Positions 55,901 through 64,000 of a stretch of DNA of 64,000 nt are shown here, in pieces. Under the pieces are notes generated by a model, which saw only the letters and a list, made by a program, of their open reading frames with translations, had not been told where the DNA came from and made no database searches. The position numbers and the translations under genes are program-made. Location: positions 5,893,001-5,957,000 of the forward strand of contig CATIUR010000004.1 of NCBI GenBank assembly GCA_949592205.1, given 5' to 3'. Numbering within the stretch: position 1 is the stretch's first letter; each line of letters begins with the position of its first letter. This DNA is from Helichrysum umbraculigerum (Eukaryota; Streptophyta; Magnoliopsida; Asterales; Asteraceae).

Positions 55901-57396
55901 TTTCGTAGATATTTTTTCGTTTTTAGACAGGAGACAATATTCAGATTCCGTCTGCCGGTCTCCCCTTGTAGGACTAAGGTTCTACCGGAGACAAGAGGTA
56001 TGCGAACGAGTTTGTCATGACAGATGATTTCAGCTCGGTGCTTGGATAACCAATCCATACCGACAATAATATCGAAGCTGCCGATCTCGACAGGGATTAA
56101 ATCAATGGAAAACGTTTCGTTCGTGAGGTTAAGTGTACAGTTGTGTATGATACTATCAGTCTCAATCAGTTTGCCATTAGCTAATTCAACAATGTATTTA
56201 GCATCTAAGGCAGTGGGAGTTATATCAAGTAAATGGCTAAATTTCTTAGAAATGAAGCTTCTATCGGCACCGGTATCAAATAACACAGAAGCAGTAAGGT
56301 CGTTGAGAAGGAACGTACCCGTCACGACGTTCGGGTCTTGTCTGGCTTCCCCAGCCTTGATAACGAATGATCTGCCGCGAACAGGGTTGTTGTTGTTTTT
56401 CAGCTTTGGGCAATCTTTCTTGAAATGCCCTGTATTTCCGCACCCAAAGCAGGCCTTTGGTGCATTAGTGTTGGGGGTGGGAATGTTGGTTCGACAATCC
56501 TTGGCTAGATGCCCGAACCGCTTGCAGTTGGAGCAAGGGCAAGAACCGTCATGGTGGCGGTTGCATTTGGGACAGTAGGGTCTGCTCCCGCTGTACCCTT
56601 TCTTCTCCGAAGTTCCAGATGAATAAGCCTTAATGTACTCAGGCTTTTTGTTGGAGGTTTGGTTGGATGAGTTGGGGTTACCTTCCCACTTGCGTTTGTT
56701 GTTTGCAGATGGGGTTGAAGTTGTACCACGGCGGACAGAATTTGCCGTTAGTTCATGGGCCATACGGATGGCGCTCTGAATTGTACCCGGTTTGGAAGAA
56801 GTTACCAGATCTTGGAGTCTCTCAGGAAGACCATCAACAAATTTCTCGATCCTCTTGTACTCAGGATCGACCATGGTTGGGCACAGAAGTGCCAGTTGGT
56901 GGAAACGGTTGGTGTAGCCGGTGATATCATTACCTTGCATCTTATGGTTCCAAAATTCCACTTCTAGTTGTTTCAATTCATCCCTGGGGCAATACTCGCC
57001 CCTCAACATCTTCTTCAACTCCTCCCACGGGAGTTGGTAAGCAGTAGCAACACTCACAGTCTGGGCATAAGTGTTCCACCAGGTGAGTGCGGTGTCAGTA
57101 AAAGTACTAACGGAGAACTTAACCTTATCTCCCTCCGCGCAATTGCAGATAAGAAATACAGACTCAACTTTCTCGATCCAGCGTACTAGACCGATAGCTC
57201 CCTCGGTACCTGCAAAGTTTAGAGGTTTGCAGTTCTGGAAGTCCTTGTAAGAACAAGGTTTAGCAGTAGTGGTTTCAGCGGCATCGCTGTTTCTCGAGGA
57301 ATTTGGTGGAGTATTCCGAGCCAAGGCTTCAGTAACAGCCTGGGTTATAAGGGAGGTGATCTGGGCATCGGTGTACGGTCGTGTCTTTGGCGGCAT
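52987..57396 (-). CDS. Element F gag-pol polyprotein
   Basis: 1469 codons without interruption, starting MPPKTRPYTDAQ. In order: gag core (CSYKDF, ALTWWN), CCHC knuckles near residues 285-325 (CSNCKRFGHLAKDC, CFGCGNTGHFKKDC), protease near 374 (DTGADRSF), RT (MCIDYRELNK, KIDLRSGYHQ, FIDD near 709), RNase H (CDASHQGLG, TDHKS), integrase zinc region near 1065 (HKSRYSIHPG, CLTCSKVK), DDE core near 1115, 1174 and 1210 (MDF, SDRDSRF, SERTIQTLEDML) and a chromodomain-like tail (IMDREVKQL, VKVRWN, FTWEREDQM, KKYPHLF-like RQKYPHLF). All catalytic motifs are intact. A single frame without a gag-pol shift is normal for this lineage. Confidence 0.97.
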   Translation of the reverse strand: MPPKTRPYTDAQITSLITQAVTEALARNTPPNSSRNSDAAETTTAKPCSYKDFQNCKPLNFAGTEGAIGLVRWIEKVESVFLICNCAEGDKVKFSVSTFTDTALTWWNTYAQTVSVATAYQLPWEELKKMLRGEYCPRDELKQLEVEFWNHKMQGNDITGYTNRFHQLALLCPTMVDPEYKRIEKFVDGLPERLQDLVTSSKPGTIQSAIRMAHELTANSVRRGTTSTPSANNKRKWEGNPNSSNQTSNKKPEYIKAYSSGTSEKKGYSGSRPYCPKCNRHHDGSCPCSNCKRFGHLAKDCRTNIPTPNTNAPKACFGCGNTGHFKKDCPKLKNNNNPVRGRSFVIKAGEARQDPNVVTGTFLLNDLTASVLFDTGADRSFISKKFSHLLDITPTALDAKYIVELANGKLIETDSIIHNCTLNLTNETFSIDLIPVEIGSFDIIVGMDWLSKHRAEIICHDKLVRIPLVSGRTLVLQGETGRRNLNIVSCLKTKKYLRKGYQAILAHVTEKKSEEKRLEDVPIVRDFPEVFPEDLPGLPPPRQVEFQIELVPGAAPVARAPYRLAPSEMQELSNQLQELLDRGFIRPSSSPWGAPVLFVKKKDGSFRMCIDYRELNKLTIKNRYPLPRIDDLFDQLQGSSVYSKIDLRSGYHQLRVRDNDIPKTAFRTRYGHYEFQVMPFGLTNAPAVFMDLMNRVCKPYLDKFVIVFIDDILIYSRNEQEHAQHLKTILGLLKHEELYAKFSKCEFWIRTVQFLGHVIDSQGIHVDPAKIEAIKGWESPTTPTEVRQFLGLAGYYRRFIENFSRIAVPLTTLTQKDKKFDWTDKQESAFQLLKNKLCSAPILSLPEGTDDFVVYCDASHQGLGCVLMQREKVIAYASRQLKIHEKNYTTHDLELGAVVFALKIWRHYLYGTKSTIFTDHKSLQHIFDQKDLNMRQRRWVELLSDYDCEIKYHPGKANVVADALSRKERVKPLRVRALSMTILNELPAQILTAQLEALNDENLKNEALRGLDKQFEIKPDGTRYFSNRVWLPKFGNLLDLVMTEAHKSRYSIHPGSDKMYRDIKGLYWWPNMKADIALYVSKCLTCSKVKAEHQRPSGLLQQPEIPQWKWEQISMDFITKLPKTSSGCDTIWVIVDRLTKSAHFLAIKETDKMERLTRIYVKEIISRHGVPISIISDRDSRFTSNFWQSLQKSLGTRLDMSTAYHPQTDGQSERTIQTLEDMLRACVVDFGTSWENHLPLCEFSYNNSYHTSIKAAPFEALYGRKCRSPVCWTELGESQLTGPEIIQETTEKIVGIQNRLKAARDRQKSYADVRRKHLEFQVGDKVLLKVAPWKGVIRFGKRGKLNPRYIGPFEILERIGPVAYRLQLPAELSSVHNTFHISNLKKCLSDETLIIPLDEIQIDDKLHFVEKPMEIMDREVKQLKQSRIPIVKVRWNSRRGPEFTWEREDQMRQKYPHLFPDNAPSVHTN

Positions 57397-57756
57397 GATT
57401 CTTCAATAAAAGAAATGAAGATACATGAGATTTTGTATGAGCTGGTAATTGTCACAGATGTACATGTATAAAAGCAGTAATACATAACATCAACATGGAA
57501 AATGACAATTAATGTGAGTTGAGATAACAAAGGATATCTGATAGACAAAGTGAGTTCAAAAGTTACATCTTACAGAGATATTACAAAAGGTGTCGGGAAT
57601 GGTTACATCCGACTAGTTTATAGAGTAGTGCTAGATAGTCCCTAGATTACGAGATAGATTACAGACAAAAACTACACTAATCTTAATGTAGATTAATTGG
57701 TTCCATTAGCGTGACAAGGCGGTCCACAGTTTGCTAGTCGATTGATTCCTTCTTAG
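57397..57756 (-). other. Leader of element F between accessory ORF and gag
   Basis: About 360 nt with no coding frame or recognised element; T/A-rich just upstream of gag. Confidence 0.6.
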
Positions 57757-58233
57757 TTAGGGTTCCTGGCCTTCGGATTCGTCTTCCGATTCCAGGTTCA
57801 GGTCGTGTGGGTGGTAGCGTGCCTCAAGCATGTCCCTGTATCTTTGAGTCGTGGAGCGGTACCTAGTCTCCTCCTTTGACTTCCTGCCCAAACGTTTGAT
57901 CCATGTTTTGGTCCTACGGGTTAGGTTGATGGCCACTTTCTTCCAGTAACGGATCTTATCTTTGATTCGTGTAGGGACAGATCGATTTGAGATCCTCAAT
58001 TTTTGTTCATAGTCCATGCACTTACGCTTAAGTGCCCAATTTCGGCCGTCTAGTCCCACAGCCTGATCTCGCACTCTCTCATATTCTTCTATGTCGATGC
58101 CAGTCATTCCGAAATTCTGATTTTCGTTTCCCTCCAGCATGATTTCTTCTTCTGGTACGATGTCCTCATCGATATACGTGTACTGGATTTGTTCCTCGTG
58201 GACCTGGTCACTATCAGACACGTAGTCGTCCAT
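57757..58233 (-). CDS. Accessory ORF of element F, upstream of gag
   Basis: 158 codons starting MDDYVSDSDQVHEEQ. The first 60 residues are strongly acidic with many Tyr/Ile; the middle (about 85-130) is strongly basic (TRIKDKIRYWKKVAINLTRR, RLGRKSKEETRYRSTTQ); the C-terminus is acidic again (ESEDESEGQEP). No membrane segment and no domain I recognise. It shows no clear similarity to the accessory ORF of E, although both lie between PBS and gag. The near-identical LTRs mean F has had little time to decay, so an open frame alone is weak evidence; its charge organisation is more suggestive. A nucleic-acid-binding role is possible but unproven. Confidence 0.6.
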   Translation of the reverse strand: MDDYVSDSDQVHEEQIQYTYIDEDIVPEEEIMLEGNENQNFGMTGIDIEEYERVRDQAVGLDGRNWALKRKCMDYEQKLRISNRSVPTRIKDKIRYWKKVAINLTRRTKTWIKRLGRKSKEETRYRSTTQRYRDMLEARYHPHDLNLESEDESEGQEP

Positions 58234-58809
58234 TTGGGAATTCGCGGCTTTGAGTTCTATAGAAATGACAGAGAGAGGATTTTAGTCCTTGGAAGTACGT
58301 TGCTTCCGGGTGTTAGATGTGATTTTCATAAAATCATTAGAGTGCGCCACAAGGTGGTGTGACGGTAATCAAGGCTGTCATGGTCGGTGCAAACCGCTGA
58401 GAGAAATTTGTAAGTGTCACCAGAGAAACGTCGGCTATCTCTATAGCGAGTGTGTTTACGTGCGAGGCCTATTCATATATATTCAATGTATAATAGCTTA
58501 GTAGCATAGTCAGTGAGTGAGGCCTATGTATGTATATACTCGTATATCACATAATAGCCTAGCGTATGTCTAGCACATAACAAGTAAGAGTCTCGGTTCT
58601 CTCGTGGTCAGAGTCTACTAACGCATTCCTGTTTGACATAACCATTTCAGACCTCACATCATCTTTCCTTAATTGTACATAGTTGATCAGGCTATGTTAA
58701 ATTAAAGTCGTATGATGTAATTCCTGAACCAATCATGCCTAATAAGGAAATACTGCCTAATGGTCATAGTCTAGGCCCACTAAATGCAACCTAGTTCACT
58801 ATAACCTTA
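58234..58809 (-). other. First leader of element F, PBS to accessory ORF
   Basis: No coding frame that I support; the 70-codon plus-strand frame at 58289-58501 has no recognisable features. The kissing-loop-like hairpin at 58669-58705 lies here, about 120 nt from the 5' LTR. Confidence 0.65.
58669..58705 (-). other. Kissing-loop-like hairpin of element F
   Basis: In element orientation: ACATAG, loop CCTGATCAA, CTATGT, six perfect pairs (plus-strand arms 58677-58682 and 58692-58697). After a 2x2 mismatch the stem extends by six more A-T pairs. The loop contains self-complementary TGATCA with two bases before and one after, as in B, C and E, while the stem is unrelated. Confidence 0.62.
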
Positions 58810-58822
58810 GGCTCTGATACCA
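58810..58822 (-). other. Primer binding site of element F
   Basis: GGCTCTGATACCA on the plus strand, complement of TGGTATCAGAGCC, three bases from the 5' LTR. Confidence 0.93.
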
Positions 58823-58825
58823 ATC

Positions 58826-61221
58826 TGTAACACCCCCGAAATTCGCTGTTTTGCGGAAGCATGATTTGGGGTGTTACTAATTAAATATCAAAGCACAAGA
58901 TATACAGCAAACGACCTCTAAATGAGACGTTTTGTAATTTAGTTACATTCCATAGATATAATGTTTGAAAACTTAGTGTTTTCGTATACAAAATGTAGTT
59001 TCCCCTAGAGTCCACGCGTATAGCGGGAGATTCTATTACATAATCGTAATCTACAAAAGATAATGCTAAGAATCTCCGTTAATGCAGTTGTGTTGAAATC
59101 ATGCAACTCTAGCTAAAATCCTGGAGTAATCCTACTCCATCCGGGTACCTGAGAAAACATGCTAAAAAGTGTCAACCAAAAAGGTTGGTGAATCTCACAG
59201 GTTTGTAAATAATATCGGCTTTGAACACGAGATTTCATTAGTAGTGCCCGTAGGCGTAAAATCAGCCATTTCAATCCAGCAATCGTAAAATCAGTATTTG
59301 CAATCCAGCAAATGTAAATAAATAAGTTTATACCGTTGCCATGAGGCTCATAATCGAAGCTTAACCCGTAATTAATATGTTTGCTCCCGTGACATGCTCG
59401 TAAGTGAGCAAGCATCAGTAACGAATAAGTTGTCACCCGTTTATACGTGTAAATCGGTACGTAGCAGCGCTACTGCCCCGGGTGGGGAGGGTCATTTCCC
59501 TAATGGATCCATTAACTACTGTTCGCGCTTAAGTCCATAACTAACGATATATGATGGAGAGACTTCTGTAAATAGTAATTAACTCATGCAATTCCGTTTG
59601 GTATAGAAATCAGTTTAGTACTTGTGTTCAGGAAAAATCAGTAGCATGTATCTCCCCCAATAAGATAAAACAGTAAAAAGTGGGGCCGTAAGACTCACCT
59701 GAGTCTTTGCAAGTACGTTTATATCAATAAACGAGTAATTAATATCAACCGTAGGTTCTTCGAACCCGTAACCTTCAAATGCCTAAACATATAAAGTTAA
59801 GTAAGTAGATGTCTCGCAAGACCATCTAGGCTAGTTGTTTACACAACTCATTATGTCCAAGTGTTTGTTTAGTAATCCGTTTGTAGTTTGAAAACAAATA
59901 TGGCCCGTTGGTGACGGTAGGTAATAATGATTCAAAGTGTTATCATTTACAACGCAATTTAGTGTAATTGTAATAGAAAGTATGTTCTATGACGTTTGTT
60001 AAGTCGTATAACATAAGTATTTGAAGTTGTGTAAGTTCGACACTTAGTAAAATCCGACTTTTCAAGGTTCTGGTTTGTGCGACGTAGCATGCGACGTAGC
60101 ATGCGACGTAGGGTGCGACGCAGGGAGGTACGTCGCATGATGCGACCTTCGCAAATCAATGCGACGTAGATTCGGTTTGCGACGTAAAAGTCTACGTCGC
60201 TATGTGCGACGTCCGCAAGTTAATGCGACGTAATAGGCTGCGTCGCTAGTGCGACGTTGGGATTTTTGTGCGACGTAGGCCGCGACGTCGCTAAATGCGA
60301 CGTTGGCCACAAAATGCGACGTTTTGAGCTACGTCGCAGATAGTCCAGCGTCTCTGCGACGTAGCGGTCTGATCGGAATTTGGTGGCCGGAAAATCGGTC
60401 GAAAAGCTTCCGTTTGGTCCAAATCTTTTACCCAACCCATTTTTGGACATATTAAGCATATATAAACCATAAAAACGTAAAAATGAGTAAAAACGGAGAG
60501 TTTTGGGTTTTGTCGGGAACTTACAACTTGCCGAAATGAAATTCCGGAAAGATAGGATTGTAGATCGTGTTGTCGTGGTCACTTTTCTCCAAAAGAGTGG
60601 TATGATTCGGCGAGGTTTCGTGGTGTTATTTTGCGATTTTAGTGATGAAATTGGTTTGGTGGTTTGAAAGTAAAAGAAAGAGAGAGAGAGAAAATAGAAG
60701 TGGAAATGAAAGAGAAGGTGGGGAAATGGGAGGTTATCCTCCCATTTTCCGGTCCCCGCACCCCGTGCGGTGTTCGTTTCCTCCGTCGTTTAGGCGTTAA
60801 ATCAAGCGGTTATATTTTTAAAAGATGACGGGAATATTTTAATGAAATTCCTTGAAATTAATTATAAAAGCAATTTGTCGAAGTATTAAAATTCTTAACT
60901 CGCGTTTAATACGTATTCGTTAAATTATTTAAATTGTCGTCGTGGTATTATAAATAATGTTTGTTCGCTGTGTATTTTACATAATAAAATACGTTCTCAT
61001 TATTTAGGTAAGTTTCTGTCACCAACGTCCAAGTAACTGTGTCGGACTCCGCCCGGTTAATTCGTACGATTAATCCAAATCGCGTAAGTACACACATATA
61101 TATATAATTCACCTTATATATATATACAAATAGAGTCTGCAATTAGTCCTATTACCTACTAATTACAACTAGTTACAATCAATTAGGCATAAATAATTAT
61201 CCTAATTTAGCAGGTGTTACA
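58826..61221 (-). repeat. Right (5') LTR of element F
   Basis: 2396 bp, almost the same as the left LTR. It ends AGCAGGTGTTACA followed by the target duplication ACGAC. The hairpin CAACC/GGTTG is at 59173-59187 and the palindrome cluster at about 60075-60373. Confidence 0.95.
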
Positions 61222-61226
61222 ACGAC

Positions 61227-64000
61227 AAATTGAGTTTCACATTGACCTGGTGCCAGGAGCCGCACCTATCGCACGAGCACCTTATCGTCTAGCTCCCTCT
61301 GAAATGCAAGAGCTGTCTACGCAACTACAAGAACTTCTAGACTTGGGATTCATTCGACCGAGCTTTTCCCCTTGGGGAGCTCCGGTTTTGTTTGTTAAGA
61401 AAAAGGATGGATCTATGCGGATGTGCATCGATTATCGAGAACTGAACAAGGTAACTATCAAGAACAGATACCCATTACCACGCATTGACGATCTGTTTGA
61501 TCAATTGCAAGGGTCGAGTTATTATTCAAAGATTGACCTACTATCTGGTTACCATCAACTTAAGGTACGAGAAGAGGATGTACCGAAAACTGCTTTTAGG
61601 ACACGTTACGGTCACTACGAGTTTCTAGTCATGCCTTTTGGGCTGACCAACGCACCAGCAGTATTCATGGATTTGATGAACAGAGTGTGCAAACCCTATT
61701 TGGATAAATTCATCATTGTGTTTATTGACGACATCTTGGTATACTCACAAACGAAAGAAGATCACGAGCAACATCTGAAGCTTGTCCTCGAACTACTACA
61801 AAAAGAGAAGCTTTATGCAAAGTTCTCTAAATGCGAATTTTGGATACGAGAGGTTCAATTCCTTGGTCATGTGATAAATGACAAGGGGATTCACGTGGAC
61901 CCATCCAAAATTGAGGCAATCAACAACTGGGAAGCACCGAAAACCCCAACTGAAGTACGACAATTTCTTGGTCTAGCTGGCTATTACAGGCGATTCATCG
62001 CAAACTTTTCAAAGATAGCCCAACCACTTACCACATTAACTCAAAAAGACAAGAAATTTGAGTGGAATGAGAAGCAAGAGAATGCATTCCAACTATTGAA
62101 ACAGAAACTGAGCAGCGCACCCATATTATCACTACCCGAAGGAGTAGATAACTTTGTTGTTTACTGTGATGCATCGCATCAGGGATTGGGTTGCGTACTG
62201 ATGCAAAACGAAAAGGTCATTGCTTATGCATCACGACAACTAAAAGTGCATGAGAAAAACTATACGACTCATGATTTGGAATTGGGAGCCATTGTTTTTG
62301 CACTGAAGATCTGGAGACACTACCTATACGGTACAAAGTGTACGATCTTCACTGATCATAAGAGCCTACAACATATATTCGACCAAAAAGAACTTAACAT
62401 GAGACAACGACGTTGGGTCGAATTACTTAACGATTACGACTGTGAAATAAAGTATCACCCGGGTAAAGCTAACGTAGTAGCAGATGCCCTGAGTCGTAAG
62501 GAACGAATCAAACCTCGAAGAGTTCGAGCTTTGGGATTGACAATCCACTCGAATCTCATTACTCAAATTCGCGATGCACAAGAAACTGCTTTCACTACCG
62601 AACGTCTTAAGGATGAATCCTTGAAGGGGATGGAAAAACAATTAGAGAAAAAGGACAACGGAGTGTTGTACTTCATGAACCGAATTTGGGTACCATGCGT
62701 AGATGAGTTACGCAAGCTGATTTTGGACGAGGCACACAAGTCCAACTACTCGATACATCCTGGTGCAGACAAGATGTACCATGACTTGAAGGGCTTCTAC
62801 TGGTGGCCTGGAATGAAACGTGACATCGCCACCTACGTGAGCAAATGCTTAACTTGCTCGAAGGTAAAGGTGGAATACCAAAAGCCGTCTGGACTTTTGC
62901 AACAACCTGAACTGCCCAAGTGGAAATGGGAGCAAATAACAATGGACTTCATTACGAAGTTACCTAGAACGGCATCTGGAGCAAATACCATATGGGCGAT
63001 TGTCGATCGACTGACGAAATCAGCCCACTTTCTTGCTATTAAAGAAACGGATGGAATGGAGAAACTAGCAAAAATCTATATTAAAGAGATTGTTTCTCGG
63101 CATGGAGTGCCACTATCCATCATCTCTGATAGAGATGCACGATTCACTTCTCGCTTTTGGCAAACGTTACAACAGGCATTGGGAACTCGACTTGATATGA
63201 GTACTGCCTACCACCCGCAGACTGACGGCCAAAGTGAGCGAACGATACAGACGCTCGAAGACTTGTTGCGAGCATGTGTGATAGACTTTGGAGGTAACTG
63301 GGACACTCACCTACCTCTAGCTGAATTTTCTTACAACAATAGTTATCACACGAGTATACAGATGGCACCTTTTGAGGCGTTATATGGACGCAAGTGCCGA
63401 TCACCACTCTGTTGGGCAGAGTTGGACGACAGACAACTATCTGGACCCGAACTTGTTCAGGAAACCACTGACAAAATAACTCAAGTATTGAGCCGACTGA
63501 AAGCGGCACGAGATCGACAAAAGAGTTACGCTGATAACCGCCGTAAACCTCTTGAGTTCCAAGTAGGAGACAAAGTCCTACTCAAGGTATCTCCCTGGAA
63601 AGGAGTAGCACGATTTGGCAAACGAGGAAAGCTGAACCCACCATACATCGGACCATTTGAAATCCTTGCTAGGGTTGGTCCCGTCGCTTACAAGCTTAAA
63701 CTACCGCAAGAGCTTAGTAGCATACACGATACTTTCCACATTAGCAACCTCAAAAAGTGTCTTTCTGACGAAACACTTATCCTTCCTCCTGACGAAGTCT
63801 TCATTGACTCAAAACTTAACTTTGTGGAGGAACCTGTTGAAGTTATGGATTCTAAAACGCAGAAACTTCGACACAAACGAATCAAACTGGTTAAAGTTCG
63901 TTGGAACTCGAAACATGGCCCGGAGTTTACCTGGGAACGAGAGGACGAAATGCGAAAGAAATACCCCAACCTATTTGAGAGCGTGACCGAGACTCACGGC
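61227..64000 (+). CDS. Element E pol, 3' part: RT, RNase H, integrase, chromodomain-like tail (runs off window)
   Basis: It resumes E's frame after F with IEFHIDLVPGAAP and stays open for over 920 codons to the window edge; I read through the whole stretch and found no stop. RT: MCIDYRELNK, KIDLLSGYHQ (Leu where relatives have Arg), FIDDILVYSQ. RNase H: CDASHQGLG, TDHKS. Integrase: zinc region HKSNYSIHPG and CLTCSKVK, DDE core with MDF, SDRDARF (Ala for the usual Ser) and SERTIQTLEDLL. The chromodomain-like tail VKVRWN, FTWEREDEM, KKYPNLF is at the edge. Only the last few codons and the 3' LTR are missing. No start codon belongs to this part; it is the continuation of 48766-50557. Confidence 0.94.

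Larger units (their letters stand above)
50558..61221 (-). mobile_element. Element F: complete, apparently intact Tekay-like Ty3/gypsy
   Basis: 10,664 bp on the minus strand, target duplication ACGAC at 50553-50557 and 61222-61226. The LTRs are each 2396 bp, with only three differences noticed by eye (51639 T/G and two near 52206-52232). PBS, leader hairpin, accessory ORF, an uninterrupted 1469-codon gag-pol and a PPT are all present. It lies in the pol of E, between protease and RT. It is the youngest of the LTR elements and the best candidate for recent activity. Confidence 0.96.
43865..64000 (+). mobile_element. Element E: Tekay-like Ty3/gypsy with accessory ORF, split by F, runs off the window
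   Basis: Plus-strand element: 5' LTR, PBS, accessory ORF, long leader, gag-pol. F splits pol between protease and RT; the rest continues open to the last base, so the 3' LTR is outside. It is inserted into the leader of D; the left target flank is AATAT. Apart from F I find no stop or frameshift in gag-pol, so E was probably coding-competent when F arrived. Confidence 0.93.

Noticed and set aside
55776..56578. Plus-strand frames of 83 and 184 codons
   Set aside because: Antisense to F gag-protease; codon pattern follows the real minus-strand frame.
63144..63509. Minus-strand 121-codon frame
   Set aside because: Antisense to the integrase core of E, which is open on the plus strand.

Overview
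This 64 kb window is plant nuclear DNA, almost entirely nested transposable elements, and I see no host gene. I infer a eudicot, most likely Asteraceae: the Ty3/gypsy polyproteins are plant Tekay/Del-type chromoviruses, and the extra ORF upstream of gag in element E resembles segments I associate with Asteraceae gypsy polyproteins. That family assignment is recall, not a search result.

Layout. 1-974: old repeat debris. 980-25112: element A, a minus-strand Tekay-like retrotransposon with target duplication TATAA. It was hit three times: a non-autonomous CACTA transposon in its left LTR (itself holding a Micron-like MITE), a non-coding LTR element B (TSD TTAAT) in pol, and a hAT transposon with an uninterrupted transposase (TSD GGTGGAAC) in gag. 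25118-28918: gene-free spacer with a Stowaway MITE, a SINE-like unit and microsatellites. 28919 to the right edge: a four-deep nest. Non-coding LTR element C is split by D (minus strand, decayed gag-pol); D is split by E (plus strand, open gag-pol plus an accessory ORF); E's pol is split by F (minus strand, TSD ACGAC), which is complete, has near-identical LTRs, a 1469-codon gag-pol and its own different accessory ORF. The right ends of C, D and E lie beyond base 64000.

How they work together. A, D, E and F encode gag, aspartic protease, reverse transcriptase, RNase H, DDE integrase and a chromodomain-like tail, and use initiator-tRNA-Met-type primer sites. B and C have LTRs, PBS and PPT but no proteins; they share a leader with A and so probably depend on proteins of A-like relatives.

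The most interesting signals are RNA-level. (1) The leaders of B, C, E and F each contain a hairpin with a 9-nt loop built as 2 nt + a 6-nt self-complementary core (TGGCCA or TGATCA) + 1 nt, the layout of retroviral dimer-initiation (kissing) loops, on stems of different sequence. (2) The LTRs of all six families carry a short hairpin of changing sequence but fixed placement ahead of a pyrimidine tract and CAGG. (3) A hairpin sits just upstream of the polypurine tract in all five elements where it is visible. (4) LTRs of A, B, D, E and F contain family-specific clusters of short GC-rich palindromes. All were found by eye; no folding or database search was run.
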